A stretch of DNA of 64,000 nt from Thermohalobaculum sp963700775. Its GTDB lineage: Bacteria; Pseudomonadota; Alphaproteobacteria; Rhodobacterales; Rhodobacteraceae. Both the position numbers and the translations under genes were made by a program. Positions 27,904 through 36,792 of this stretch are shown here, one piece after another. The stretch spans positions 62,001 to 126,000 of the forward strand of contig CAVOYU010000001.1 in assembly GCA_963700775.1 (NCBI GenBank), in the 5' to 3' direction. Numbering within the stretch: position 1 is the stretch's first letter; each line of letters opens with the position of its first letter. The notes under the pieces were generated by a model. That model was not told the origin of the DNA and did no database searches. It worked only from the letters and a program-made list of their open reading frames with translations.

Positions 27904-29640
27904 TTGCGAAAGATCCTGAAAATCTTCTTCGAGGCGCAGGGCACGCGGCCCGTCGCCGTGCTGGTCTGCCTGTTGCTCGGCGGGCTCGCGGAAGGCGTCG
28001 GAATCGCGAGCCTGCTGCCGGCGCTGAGCATCACCATCGAGGCCGGACAGGCGCCATCCAGCAACTCGGCATCGGTCATCATGGATGCCCTGAGCACGAT
28101 CGGCCTGCCGGCGACGCTGCCGGTGCTGGTGGCGATGGCGGTGTCGGGCATCGTGCTCAGCAACATGCTGAACCTCGCCGCCATGACCTATGTGGGCTAC
28201 GCAATGGCCCAGGTCGCCACCGGGCTGCGCCGCGATCTTGTCGACAACCTGCTGAACGTGCGCTGGGGCTATTTCACCCAACAGCCGCTCGGCCGGATCA
28301 CCAACGCGCTGAGCGTCGACGCTACCCGGGCGGCACAGGCCTACCTGTCGGCGGCCACCTTCCTGGTGAATGCGATCCAGGCCTGCATCTACACCACCGT
28401 GGCGCTGTTCATCTCGTGGAAGGTGGCGATCATCGCGCTGGTGATTGGCGGCGGCATCGCCGCGTTGCTCAGCGGGCTGGTCCGCCGCGCCAAGGGCGCC
28501 GGCAAGCGCCAGACCGGCCACACCGCGGATTTCATCACCTACCTCTCGGATGCGCTCAACAACATCAAGCCGCTCAAGGCGATGGCCCGCCAGAGCGCCT
28601 TTGCCGGCCTGCTCGACCGCAACATCGTCGGTCTGCGTCGGGCGCTGCGCCGGCAGGTCATCGCCAAGCAGGCGCTGAACAACGCCTCAGAGAGCCTGTT
28701 CGCCATCGCCATCGGAGTCGGCTTCGTCGGCGCGGTGGTCTATGGCAACGTGCCAGCCGCCGAGCTGGCGATCATCGGCGTGCTGCTGGTGTCGCTGGTC
28801 AATTCGGTCAAGAAGATCCAGCGCGAGTACCAGAACGCCTCGATCCTCGAGAGCGCCTACTACAACGTCGTCGACCAGATCGCCGAGAGCGCCGCCGAGC
28901 GCGAGCCGGATGTGGGCACCGCCGAGCCCCGATTCGAACGGTCGATCAGCCTCGAGAATGTCAGTTTCTCGCATCCGCGCGTCCCGGTGCTGCGCGATGT
29001 GTCGATCACCTTCCCCAAGGGATCGATCACCGTGCTGACCGGCCCCTCCGGCGCCGGCAAGACCACAGTGACCGACCTGCTGATCGGCTTCCGGACTCCG
29101 GATTCCGGCCAGGTGCTGGTGGATGGCAGGCCGCTTTCCGAGATCTCGCTCCGCCAGTGGCGGGCGATGATCGGCTACGTGCCGCAGGAGCTGGTGCTGT
29201 TCCACGACACCATCTTCGCCAACATCGCCCTTGGCGACCCGCGGATCGGCGAGGCCGAGGTGCGCGAGGCGCTGCGCGCCGCCGGGGCGCTCGGCTTCGT
29301 CGACGACATGCCGGACGGGCTGCATACCGAGGTCGGCGAGAAGGGCGCCAAGATCTCGGGCGGCCAGCGCCAGCGCATCGCGCTCGCCCGCGCCCTGGTG
29401 AACCGGCCCGAGGTGGTGATCCTCGACGAGGTCACCAGCGCTCTGGATCCGGAGACCGAGCGCGACATCATCCGCAACATCGAGGCGCTGAAGGGCAGCG
29501 CAACGGTGATCTCGATCACCCACCGCCCGGCCTTCCTCGAGGTCGCCGACCAGATCTTCGAGCTGTCGGATGGCCGGGTTGCCGAAACCGGCAGGCTGCA
29601 GGCATTGCCGAACCGGGCGGCGGAGGTAAAGCCGGGGTGA
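27904..29640 (+). CDS. MsbA-like ABC exporter (fused membrane and ATPase domains)
   Basis: A half-transporter of about 578 aa with six membrane helices (PVAVLVCLLLGGLAEGVGIAS, VLVAMAVSGIVLSNMLNLAAM and others) and a C-terminal ATPase. The ATPase shows Walker A TGPSGAGKTTV, Q-loop GYVPQELVLFHD, signature KISGGQRQRIALARAL and Walker B VVILDEVTSALD. Such dimeric exporters flip lipids or lipid-linked glycans across the inner membrane. I take a TTG start after GGGAAAG; an in-frame ATG at 27811 would add about 31 poorly conserved residues. It is divergent from the acyl ligase gene and convergent with the sulfotransferases, so a lipid cargo such as a ceramide derivative is inferred from context. Confidence 0.82.
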   Translation: MRKILKIFFEAQGTRPVAVLVCLLLGGLAEGVGIASLLPALSITIEAGQAPSSNSASVIMDALSTIGLPATLPVLVAMAVSGIVLSNMLNLAAMTYVGYAMAQVATGLRRDLVDNLLNVRWGYFTQQPLGRITNALSVDATRAAQAYLSAATFLVNAIQACIYTTVALFISWKVAIIALVIGGGIAALLSGLVRRAKGAGKRQTGHTADFITYLSDALNNIKPLKAMARQSAFAGLLDRNIVGLRRALRRQVIAKQALNNASESLFAIAIGVGFVGAVVYGNVPAAELAIIGVLLVSLVNSVKKIQREYQNASILESAYYNVVDQIAESAAEREPDVGTAEPRFERSISLENVSFSHPRVPVLRDVSITFPKGSITVLTGPSGAGKTTVTDLLIGFRTPDSGQVLVDGRPLSEISLRQWRAMIGYVPQELVLFHDTIFANIALGDPRIGEAEVREALRAAGALGFVDDMPDGLHTEVGEKGAKISGGQRQRIALARALVNRPEVVILDEVTSALDPETERDIIRNIEALKGSATVISITHRPAFLEVADQIFELSDGRVAETGRLQALPNRAAEVKPG

Positions 29641-29656
29641 CCGCCGGGGAGGCGCG

Positions 29657-30589
29657 TCAGGCCGACGCCGTGGCGGGTTCGCCGCCACCATAACCGAACA
29701 CCGGGTCCAGCTCGCGGGCGATGGTCTCCTCCACCCAGGCGGTCTGTTCGGGCGTCAGGTAGTCGCGGTAGCCACCGACCTTGCCGCGCCGGACCTTGAA
29801 GCTGTCCGGGTTTTCGGCATCACGCGCCTGCAGCTTCGTGTTGCCGAAGAAGTTCTCGCGCTCCTTCTCCTTAAGCCGGCTGAACGAGGCGAAGTCGCGG
29901 GCATCGGCGAACTGCTCCTCGGTGAAGCTCTCGCCCAGGAACCCCGCGATCCGCTTCAGCTCCGGTACCGGGTCGGCGCGCAGATCCTCGTAGCGCAGCA
30001 GCAGGTGGCGCGGGCAGTTCCCCAGCGCCTCCGCCCAGTCGTTCATGTAGCCGATCACGTGGCCCAGTCCGGCCGGGCTGTTCTGCAGGTGGTCGAAGAT
30101 ATCCCGGTCGTTCTTCTCGTCCGGCACCTGCTTCACGTCCTTGAGCTCCGGGTTCACCCGGTTCTTCAGGTGGAAGTAGAACGAGACCGCCGTGTCCGCC
30201 GGATGGCGGGCGAGAAAGATCACCTTCTTCGGCGCATAGGGCGACGGCACCGCGGTGATCGGGTGCCGGTCGGCGATGTAGTTCCCCATGGTGAACAGCA
30301 GCCTCGGCACGGCGGGGTTCAGCCGGTGCAGGTTGTCATCGTCGATCACCTGGTTCTCCGGCAGTCCGTATTTCTGCTGGAACAGCCGCGAGATCATCAC
30401 CCGGGTCCAGGTGCGCCCGGCCTTGGCATAGGAGATGAAGACCACCTCCGCCCGGCCGAGCCGCGCTAGATCGCGGTGCGTCCGCCGCCAGCGCAACAGC
30501 CGCACGCGATGCCTGCCGATCAGGGCACGGGTGAGCCTGTGCCCCAGCGCATTGAGCTTGCGTATCGTGCCGTTCGCGGCGAATCCCAT
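29657..30589 (-). CDS. Sulfotransferase-domain protein 1
   Basis: A 310-aa PAPS-dependent sulfotransferase. The 5'-phosphosulfate loop is ISYAKAGRTWTRVMI near residue 52, the 3'-phosphate-binding strand is VIFLARHPADTAVSFYFH, and the C-terminal RRGKVGGYRDYLTPEQ matches the RKGxxGDWKxxFT-type motif. It would transfer sulfate from PAPS to a hydroxyl. An N-terminal basic segment (HRLTRALIGRHRVRLLRWRR) may sit at the membrane surface. A second sulfotransferase gene lies 16 bases upstream on the same strand. Confidence 0.85.
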   Translation of the reverse strand: MGFAANGTIRKLNALGHRLTRALIGRHRVRLLRWRRTHRDLARLGRAEVVFISYAKAGRTWTRVMISRLFQQKYGLPENQVIDDDNLHRLNPAVPRLLFTMGNYIADRHPITAVPSPYAPKKVIFLARHPADTAVSFYFHLKNRVNPELKDVKQVPDEKNDRDIFDHLQNSPAGLGHVIGYMNDWAEALGNCPRHLLLRYEDLRADPVPELKRIAGFLGESFTEEQFADARDFASFSRLKEKERENFFGNTKLQARDAENPDSFKVRRGKVGGYRDYLTPEQTAWVEETIARELDPVFGYGGGEPATASA

Positions 30590-30605
30590 GTGGACGCCTC
30601 GTCCT

Positions 30606-31553
30606 TCAGTCAGCTCTCAGGGAGGGTGCGGCCTCGCCCGGGCCCGCATCCGGAGCCGCCACGGAATCGCTCGCGTATCCGAATGCCAGGTCGAGTTCCT
30701 CGTCGACGATCCGCTCCAGCACCTGAAGCTCGGACTGCGAGAAGTGATCGCGATACCCGAAGACCTTCCCCCGGCGCACCTTGAAGCTGTTCGGGTCCTT
30801 CGGATTGGCCGCCCGCAGCCTGGTCGTGTTGAACCGGTTCTCGAGCTCGGCCCTGCGGAGATTGTCGAATGACGCGAACGCCGTCGCTTCCTCGGCCTCC
30901 TCAACGCTCACCGGGGCGCCGGCGAGCTCGGCGATGGCCATGAGCGACTCGACCGGCTCGCCGCGCATCGCCTCGTAGCTCAGGATCATCGATCGGCCCA
31001 TCGACCGGTGCTGGCGCATGCAGTCATTGTAGAAGCGGATCAGCGGGCGCAGCCCCCAGTTCGACTCCAGCATGAACTGCATCATCGACACATCGGTGAG
31101 ATCGAGCGGCCAGTCATTGATGAGCTTCCGCTCATGCAGGGCATGTTTCTTGACGTGGAAGTAGAGCGAAACCAGGATGTCCAGCGGGTGCCGCGAGATA
31201 AACACGACTGCCTTGTCTGCGAGTTGCGGCGCCGGCGCGGGACCGGCGACGTCCAGCTTGACGTAGTTATAGGCCCCCATGAGGAGCCGCGGAATTTCCG
31301 GGTTCAGGCCGTGGAGCACCTCGACATTCGGGATGACGTCCTCGCTGAGGCCGTACTTCTTCTGGTAGACGCGGGAAAGCTGGAACCTCAGCCAGGTGCT
31401 TCCGGCCTTCGGATGGGCGATCACCACCAGATCCGCGAGCGCCAGCTTCCGGCGCTCCCTGATGCCGCGCAAATACCGCTTGAGCGCGATCCGCTGTCGA
31501 TCCGGGAGCACGCCCATCGCGGTTTCTTCCAGATTCTTGAGCATTCCTGTCAT
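30606..31553 (-). CDS. Sulfotransferase-domain protein 2
   Basis: A 315-aa paralogue of the sulfotransferase encoded downstream. 5'-PSB loop VIAHPKAGSTWLRFQL, 3'-PB strand VVFISRHPLDILVSLYFH, C-terminal RRGKVFGYRDHFSQSE. It has a 30-residue basic N-terminal extension ending in the family's first strand. The ATG at 31553 is chosen over an upstream GTG two codons away; both fit. The pair may modify two positions of one acceptor. The acceptor is unknown; a lipid or surface glycan is suggested by surrounding genes. Confidence 0.82.
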   Translation of the reverse strand: MTGMLKNLEETAMGVLPDRQRIALKRYLRGIRERRKLALADLVVIAHPKAGSTWLRFQLSRVYQKKYGLSEDVIPNVEVLHGLNPEIPRLLMGAYNYVKLDVAGPAPAPQLADKAVVFISRHPLDILVSLYFHVKKHALHERKLINDWPLDLTDVSMMQFMLESNWGLRPLIRFYNDCMRQHRSMGRSMILSYEAMRGEPVESLMAIAELAGAPVSVEEAEEATAFASFDNLRRAELENRFNTTRLRAANPKDPNSFKVRRGKVFGYRDHFSQSELQVLERIVDEELDLAFGYASDSVAAPDAGPGEAAPSLRAD

Positions 31554-32001
31554 GGCCACCGTTGCTTCCGTCTCGGCTCAGTCCGCATCCTATGTCGGCC
31601 CGGTCAGGGCCGCACCAATCGCTTTTTTCGCCAGACCCGCGCCCACCGATGCTGCAACGGACCGGCACGGGCGCTTGGTCGGAACCCCGGCCGCCGGCGA
31701 ACAACGGCTCCGCGCGCGAACGGCACGGGAACGCCGGCACAGCGGCCGCGCATTGCCATACATGAGGGCTTTTGGCAACATGGTGGCCTCCTGCCGATTG
31801 TCGCAGGCCGGGCATGCGGCCCTGTCACCGTCCGCCCGTGGGCACCGCGCCAGGCGGTGATTTCCGCTCGGGAAACCGGCGTACGCAAGCCTTTGCAATG
31901 CGGCTTCAGGCCGAGACAAACTGTAGCGGAGGTCCCGCTTGTAACCCGAGGCTTAATGTGTAAGTAGTCCCACGAAACTCAGCCTTTTCAGGATAACGGC
32001 G
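31554..32001. other. Divergent intergenic region, no gene seen
   Basis: About 450 bases separating the leftward sulfotransferase genes from the rightward SxtJ gene. It is locally less GC-rich near 31900-31990. No RNA gene, strong hairpin or supported ORF was found; promoters for both sides are expected here. Confidence 0.45.
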
Positions 32002-32439
32002 GTGTCGGCCGAGCAGCACCACGACTACAGGCAAGACCGGAGCGAAGTGAAGGTCCCGACCGAGAAATCGTTCGGCGTCACCTTCGCCGTCGTGCTGGCA
32101 CTGCTGACGGCGTGGCAGCTCTATCGCCACGGGTTCGTGGCCGGAGTGATCGTCACCGGCCTGCTTGCGCTCGGATTTCTGGCCGCGGCCTTCTTCGCCC
32201 CTGCATCGCTGCGCCCGTTGAATTTCGTCTGGCTGAAGTTCGGTCTGCTCCTGCACAGGATCGTCAACCCGGTGATCATGGGCGTGCTGTTCTACGGCGT
32301 CTTCACGCCCTTCGGATTTGTGATGCGGCTCTTCGGCGCCGATCTGCTGCGGTTGCGCAAGCCGGCAGAGAACGGCACTTACTGGATTCTGCGCGCGAGC
32401 GACCGGGCCGAGCCGAGTTCGATGAACAACCAGTTCTGA
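32002..32439 (+). CDS. SxtJ-family membrane protein
   Basis: A 145-aa membrane protein with three or four hydrophobic segments (FGVTFAVVLALLTAWQLYR, VIVTGLLALGFLAAAFFAP, IVNPVIMGVLFYGVFTPFGF). SxtJ proteins typically lie beside a DUF5989 peptide and an O-carbamoyltransferase; all three are here. The start is GTG with AGGA eight bases upstream. Its biochemical role is unknown; a membrane partner for the carbamoyltransferase is plausible. Confidence 0.8.
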   Translation: MSAEQHHDYRQDRSEVKVPTEKSFGVTFAVVLALLTAWQLYRHGFVAGVIVTGLLALGFLAAAFFAPASLRPLNFVWLKFGLLLHRIVNPVIMGVLFYGVFTPFGFVMRLFGADLLRLRKPAENGTYWILRASDRAEPSSMNNQF

Positions 32440-32456
32440 ACCGCGAGGGTACCTCG

Positions 32457-32606
32457 ATGTCCTTTCTCGCCGAGCTCTGGGCCTTCATGCGCGTGCGCAA
32501 GAAGTTCTGGCTGCTGCCGATCATCCTCGTGATGCTGCTGCTCGGCGGGCTGATCGTCCTGACCCAGGGCTCGGCGGTCGCGCCGTTCATCTACACGCTG
32601 TTCTGA
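32457..32606 (+). CDS. DUF5989-family small membrane protein
   Basis: A 49-residue protein with one membrane helix: FLAELWAFMRVRKKFWLLPI followed by a hydrophobic run to the C-terminus APFIYTLF. The pattern (amphipathic helix, RKKFWL, single span) is that of DUF5989 proteins found between SxtJ and carbamoyltransferase genes. It starts 17 bases after the SxtJ stop. Confidence 0.85.
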   Translation: MSFLAELWAFMRVRKKFWLLPIILVMLLLGGLIVLTQGSAVAPFIYTLF

Positions 32607-32619
32607 GCGACGGCTGGCC

Positions 32620-34488
32620 ATGCGCATCCTCGGCATCTCCGCCTTCTACCACGACAGCGCGGCGGCGCTGGTCGAGGACGGCGAGATCGTCGCCGCCGCG
32701 CAGGAGGAGCGCTTCACCCGCAAGAAGCACGACTCCGGCTTTCCCGCGCCACGCCATCGACTACTGCCTCGCCGAGGCCGGCATCGGCGCTCGGCGACGT
32801 CGACCACGTCGTCTTCTACGACAAGCCGTTCCTGAAGTTCGAGCGCCTGCTCGAGACCTACCTCGGCCTTCGCGCCGCGCGGCTTCACGTCGTTCCGGAT
32901 GGCGATGCCGCTCTGGCTGAAGGAGAAGCTGTTCCAGAAGACGCCTGCTGCTCGAAGGAGCTCGAGCAGCTCGCGCCGCGACGTCGACTGGAAGACGAAG
33001 CTGCTCTTCACCGAGCACCACCAGAGCCACGCCGCCAGCGCCTTCTTCCCCTCGCCGTTCGAGCGAGGCGGTGGTCCTGACCATGGACGGCGTCGGCGAG
33101 TGGGCGACCACCTCGCGTCGGCATCGGCCGCGGCAACACGCTCGAGATCCTCCGGGAGATCCACTTCCCGCACTCGCTCGGGCCTGCTCTACTCGGCCTT
33201 CACCTACTACACCGGCTTCAAGGTCAACTCCGGCGAGTACAAGGTGATGGGCCTCGCCCCCTACGGCGAGCCGCGCTACGCGCAGACCGATCCTCGACCA
33301 CCTGATCGACCTGAAGGACGACGGCTCGTTCCGGCTCGAACCTGCGACTACTTCGACTACTGCACCGGGCCTGACCATGACCAACGCGCGCTTCGACGCG
33401 CTGTTCGGCGGCCCGCCGCGCAAGCCCGAGGAGCCGCTGACCCAGCGCGACATGGACCTCGCCGCCTCGGTCCAGGCGGTGACCGAGGAGGTCGTGCTGC
33501 GCCTGGCACGCGCGCTCGCGCAAGGAGACCGGCGCAGAAGAACCTCTGCCTCGCCGGCGGCGTGGCGCTCAACTGCGTCGCCAACGGCAAGCTGCTGCGC
33601 GACGGCGCCTTCGAGCAACATCTGGATCCAGCCCGCGGCCGGCGACGCCGGCGGCGCGCTCGGCGCGGCGCTCGCCGCCCACCACCAGTCATCTGCGGCC
33701 AGCCGCGCCAGTCGGAACGGCGCGCTCGACGCGCATGCGCGGGCGCCTATCTCGGCCCGCGCTTCGCGCAGGCCGAGATCGAGACCGCGGCTCGACCGAC
33801 GGCCGGCGCGCGTCTTCGACGACCCTGGCCGACGACCGAGCTGATCGAGCCGCACCGCCGACGCCCTGGCCGACGGCAAGGCGGTCGGCTGGTTCCAGGG
33901 CCGGATGGAGTTCGGCCCGCGCGCGCTCGGCGGCCGCTCGATCCTCGGCGACCCGCGCTCGCCGACCATGCAGAAGCTGCTGAACCTCAAGGTCAAGTAC
34001 CGCGAGTCCTTCCGGCCCTTCGCGCCCTCGGTGCTGCGCGAGGACGTGGCGGACTGGTTCGAGCTCGACGGCGACAGCCCCTACATGCTGCTGGTCGCCG
34101 ACGTGGTCGAGCGCCGCCGCCGCCAGATGAGCGCCGAGGAGCAGGCGCTGTTCGGCATCGACAAGCTGAACGTCGCCGCGCTCCGAGATCCCGGCCGTCA
34201 CCCACGTGGACTACTCGGCGCGCGTCCAGACCGTGCACACGCGAGACCAATCCGCGCTATCACGCGCTGATCACGCGCCTTCAAGCAGCGCACCGGCTGC
34301 CCGGTTCTCGTCAACACCAGCTTCAACGTGCGCGGCGAGCCGATCGTCTGCACGCCCGAGGACGCCTTCCGCTGCTTCATGGGCACCGAGATCGAGATGC
34401 TGGTCTGTCGGCAACTGCGATCCTCCGCAAGGAGGATCAGGATCCGGCGCTGAAGCTCGACTACAAGAACGCCTTTGAACTCGACTGA
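32620..34488 (+). pseudogene. NodU/CmcH-type O-carbamoyltransferase, heavily frameshifted as given
   Basis: The frame starts cleanly (MRILGISAFYHDSAAALVEDG), with the family's first metal/nucleotide motif, and the matching C-terminus ends at 34488. Between, more than fifteen frame changes are needed. Corrected segments read like a normal carbamoyltransferase: TEHHQSHAASAFFPSP, SGEYKVMGLAPYGEP, KNLCLAGGVALNCVANGKLL, MEFGPRALGGRSILGDPRS and NTSFNVRGEPIVCTP. Such enzymes move the carbamoyl group from carbamoyl phosphate to a hydroxyl through a carbamoyl-adenylate. Almost every break is one extra base while amino-acid identity is kept, which suggests sequence error over true decay. The flanking genes are clean. 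If intact, the product is about 610 residues. Confidence 0.8.
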
Positions 34489-34508
34489 TCGTTCTGGAGA
34501 CGACGCAG

Positions 34509-35264
34509 ATGCTGAACTACAACATGGTCGAGATGCGCTACGAGCCCTACCCGCTCGCGGTCCTGAGACCGGCGCTCGATCCCGGACTTTACAATGAGCT
34601 GGCGGACAACTTCCCTGACGAGGCGCTGTTCGGCACGCTTCCCAAGTTCCCCTACAAGCTCAGCCTCTCGGAGAAATGGGCGCCGGGCAACTACCAGCAG
34701 TTCCTGCGCGACAACCGCCCGTGGCGCGAATTCCACGCCTGGATCAAGAGCGACGACTTCATCCGCCAGACCGTGAACTTCCTGAACGAGAACCATGTCG
34801 AACTGCCGCTGAACGAAGCTTTCGAGACCGGTTCGGAGCGCATCCGGCGGTTCTTCAAGTCGGTCAAGCGCGGCTACTTTCCAGCGCGCGGCACCCGTCT
34901 GCGCAGCCGCTTCGAGTTCTCGTCCCTGAGGGCCGATGGCGGGCGGGTCGAGCCGCACACCGACGCGGCCCGCAAGGTCATCACGCTCGTGCTCACGATG
35001 ATCAAGGACGGCGAATGGGATCCCTCCTGGGGCGGCGGCCTCGATGTCAACCGCGCCACCGACGATCGCTATTCGTTCAACTGGCAGAACAAGATGGTGC
35101 CCTGGGACAAGCTCGAGATCGTCGAGACCGTTCCCTTCCTTCCCAACCAGTGCACCGTCTTCGTCAAGACCCACAACTCGCTGCACTCGGTGCGCGAGAT
35201 GACTCAGAAGGGATCGAAGGCGCTCCGCAAGTCGGTGACCATCGTGATCGAGCGGGTGGAGTAG
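34509..35264 (+). CDS. 2-oxoglutarate/Fe(II)-dependent oxygenase-like protein, copy 1
   Basis: A 251-aa protein of the prolyl-hydroxylase-like 2OG oxygenase group. The iron ligands are seen as VEPHTDAARK (His-x-Asp) and the distal His in HNSLHSVREM; a basic residue near KSVTIVIE can bind 2-oxoglutarate. It would hydroxylate a carbon or similar acceptor using O2 and 2-oxoglutarate. It follows the carbamoyltransferase gene by 20 bases and is probably in the same transcript, so it may make the hydroxyl that is carbamoylated. A paralogue lies at 40.5-41.2 kb. Confidence 0.8.
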   Translation: MLNYNMVEMRYEPYPLAVLRPALDPGLYNELADNFPDEALFGTLPKFPYKLSLSEKWAPGNYQQFLRDNRPWREFHAWIKSDDFIRQTVNFLNENHVELPLNEAFETGSERIRRFFKSVKRGYFPARGTRLRSRFEFSSLRADGGRVEPHTDAARKVITLVLTMIKDGEWDPSWGGGLDVNRATDDRYSFNWQNKMVPWDKLEIVETVPFLPNQCTVFVKTHNSLHSVREMTQKGSKALRKSVTIVIERVE

Positions 35265-35376
35265 TGCTGCCGCTCCGGTAACCGCAGCGGCTCCCCTGTC
35301 GGCGGTCATTTGATTGGCCTTGTGGCGAGGCGGGCCCGTGCACAGACCGCCCAGCCTCGGATCGGGATCGGGCGCC

Positions 35377-36771
35377 TCAGAAGTCGAAGTAGATGAACTT
35401 CGCGGAACTGCCCTGGCTGACCGTGAGCGCGACGACCCAGCAGAACAGCAGCACCGGCACCACCAGCGCCCATGACAGCTTCCTCACGCCGAGCCTGATC
35501 CAGGCATGCCGGTCGAAGCGGTGGGTGGCAAAGAAGGCGGCGAGCAGGACGAGCGGGAAAGCGTTGATCACTGCGTCTGCTGGCAGGGACTGCCAGCTGG
35601 CGACGAACGGACCGGACGCGACCCGCATGGCCGTCGGAAAGTCCGGCGCTCGGAAGAAGATCCAGGCGAAGGTGACGAAATGGAAGGTCGCCAGAACCGC
35701 CAGCCAGCGCGGAACCGCAACTCGGAACCCGGCCAGACCGTGCTGCGCGACCAGCGCCATCCCGTGCAGGAGCCCCCAGACCAGAAATGTCCAGTTGGCG
35801 CCGTGCCACAACCCGCCAAGCCCCATCGTCACCAGCAGGTTGATATTTCGCCGGCTTGGCCCGCGCCTGCTCCCGCCCAGGGGAATATACAGATAATCTC
35901 GCAGCCAGTGGGACAGCGTGATGTGCCACCGCCGCCAGAATTCGACGATCGACCGCGCGCCGTAGGGCCGCAGGAAATTCGTCGGCAGTCGAACCCTCAG
36001 GATATAGGCAAGCCCTATCGCCATGTCGGTATAGCCGCTGAAATCACAATAGATCTGCGCCGAGAACCCGTAGATCGCCAGGGTATAGTCGAACGCCGAA
36101 AAATCCGAAGCCTGACCGAAGACCGGGTCGACGACGGTCGCGAGTTGGTCGGCGATCACCAGCTTCTTGAAAAGTCCCAGCGTGAAGATGCTCACGCCTA
36201 TCAGGAAGCGGGCCCCCAGCGCGGGCCGCAATTGCTTCAATTGGGGGATCAGTTCGTGTGGTCTTAGAATGGGGCCGGCAATGAGGTGCGGGAAGAACAG
36301 CACATACGCCAGCAGCGTCGGCAGGCTCCTTTCCTGCTTGAACCGCCGCCGGAAGACATCGACTACATAGGCGATAACAGTGAAGGTGATGAACGAGATA
36401 CCCAGCGGCAGACCGAAGCGGAGCTTCTCGGAGGTCTCCTCCCGCAGTTCGATTCCGATCGCCGGAAGCAGCCCGTTCGCCAGGAAATAAGCGTACTTTA
36501 TCGTGACGAGCGGCGCGAGAAGCAGGGCGACGACAATCGCCGTCCGTCGCGAGCGGTCTTGATCGGCAGTGGCGGCCTCGATCCATGCGGTGCCAGCATA
36601 GGCCATGCCCGTCAGCATGAACGGAAGCCACACATAGTCGACCCGCCACCACGAGTAGAAAACCGTTCCGCCAACGATGACGAGATACGATCGGTGCTGC
36701 GCCGGAACGAGGAAATGAAGCGGCAGATAGGCTGCGAAAAAGAGAAAGAACTGCGGCTCGCTGAAGAGCAT
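35377..36771 (-). CDS. MBOAT-family membrane O-acyltransferase (AlgI/DltB-like)
   Basis: A 464-aa multi-span membrane acyltransferase. The family signature is IVEFWRRWHITLSHWLRDYLYIP and the catalytic histidine lies in GLGGLWHGANWTFLVWG. AlgI-like proteins pass acyl groups across the inner membrane to periplasmic enzymes that acylate glycans or other surface molecules. It follows an SGNH-hydrolase-like gene by 21 bases, the usual partner arrangement. Two more SGNH genes lie divergently just beyond. The acceptor is unknown. Confidence 0.9.
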   Translation of the reverse strand: MLFSEPQFFLFFAAYLPLHFLVPAQHRSYLVIVGGTVFYSWWRVDYVWLPFMLTGMAYAGTAWIEAATADQDRSRRTAIVVALLLAPLVTIKYAYFLANGLLPAIGIELREETSEKLRFGLPLGISFITFTVIAYVVDVFRRRFKQERSLPTLLAYVLFFPHLIAGPILRPHELIPQLKQLRPALGARFLIGVSIFTLGLFKKLVIADQLATVVDPVFGQASDFSAFDYTLAIYGFSAQIYCDFSGYTDMAIGLAYILRVRLPTNFLRPYGARSIVEFWRRWHITLSHWLRDYLYIPLGGSRRGPSRRNINLLVTMGLGGLWHGANWTFLVWGLLHGMALVAQHGLAGFRVAVPRWLAVLATFHFVTFAWIFFRAPDFPTAMRVASGPFVASWQSLPADAVINAFPLVLLAAFFATHRFDRHAWIRLGVRKLSWALVVPVLLFCWVVALTVSQGSSAKFIYFDF

Positions 36772-36792
36772 GTCGGTGCCCGTCTTCGGCGG

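Noticed and set aside
35261..35300. Short GCCGCT/AGCGGC inverted repeat after the first 2OG oxygenase gene
   Set aside because: Only six-base arms and no T-run; too weak to call a terminator.
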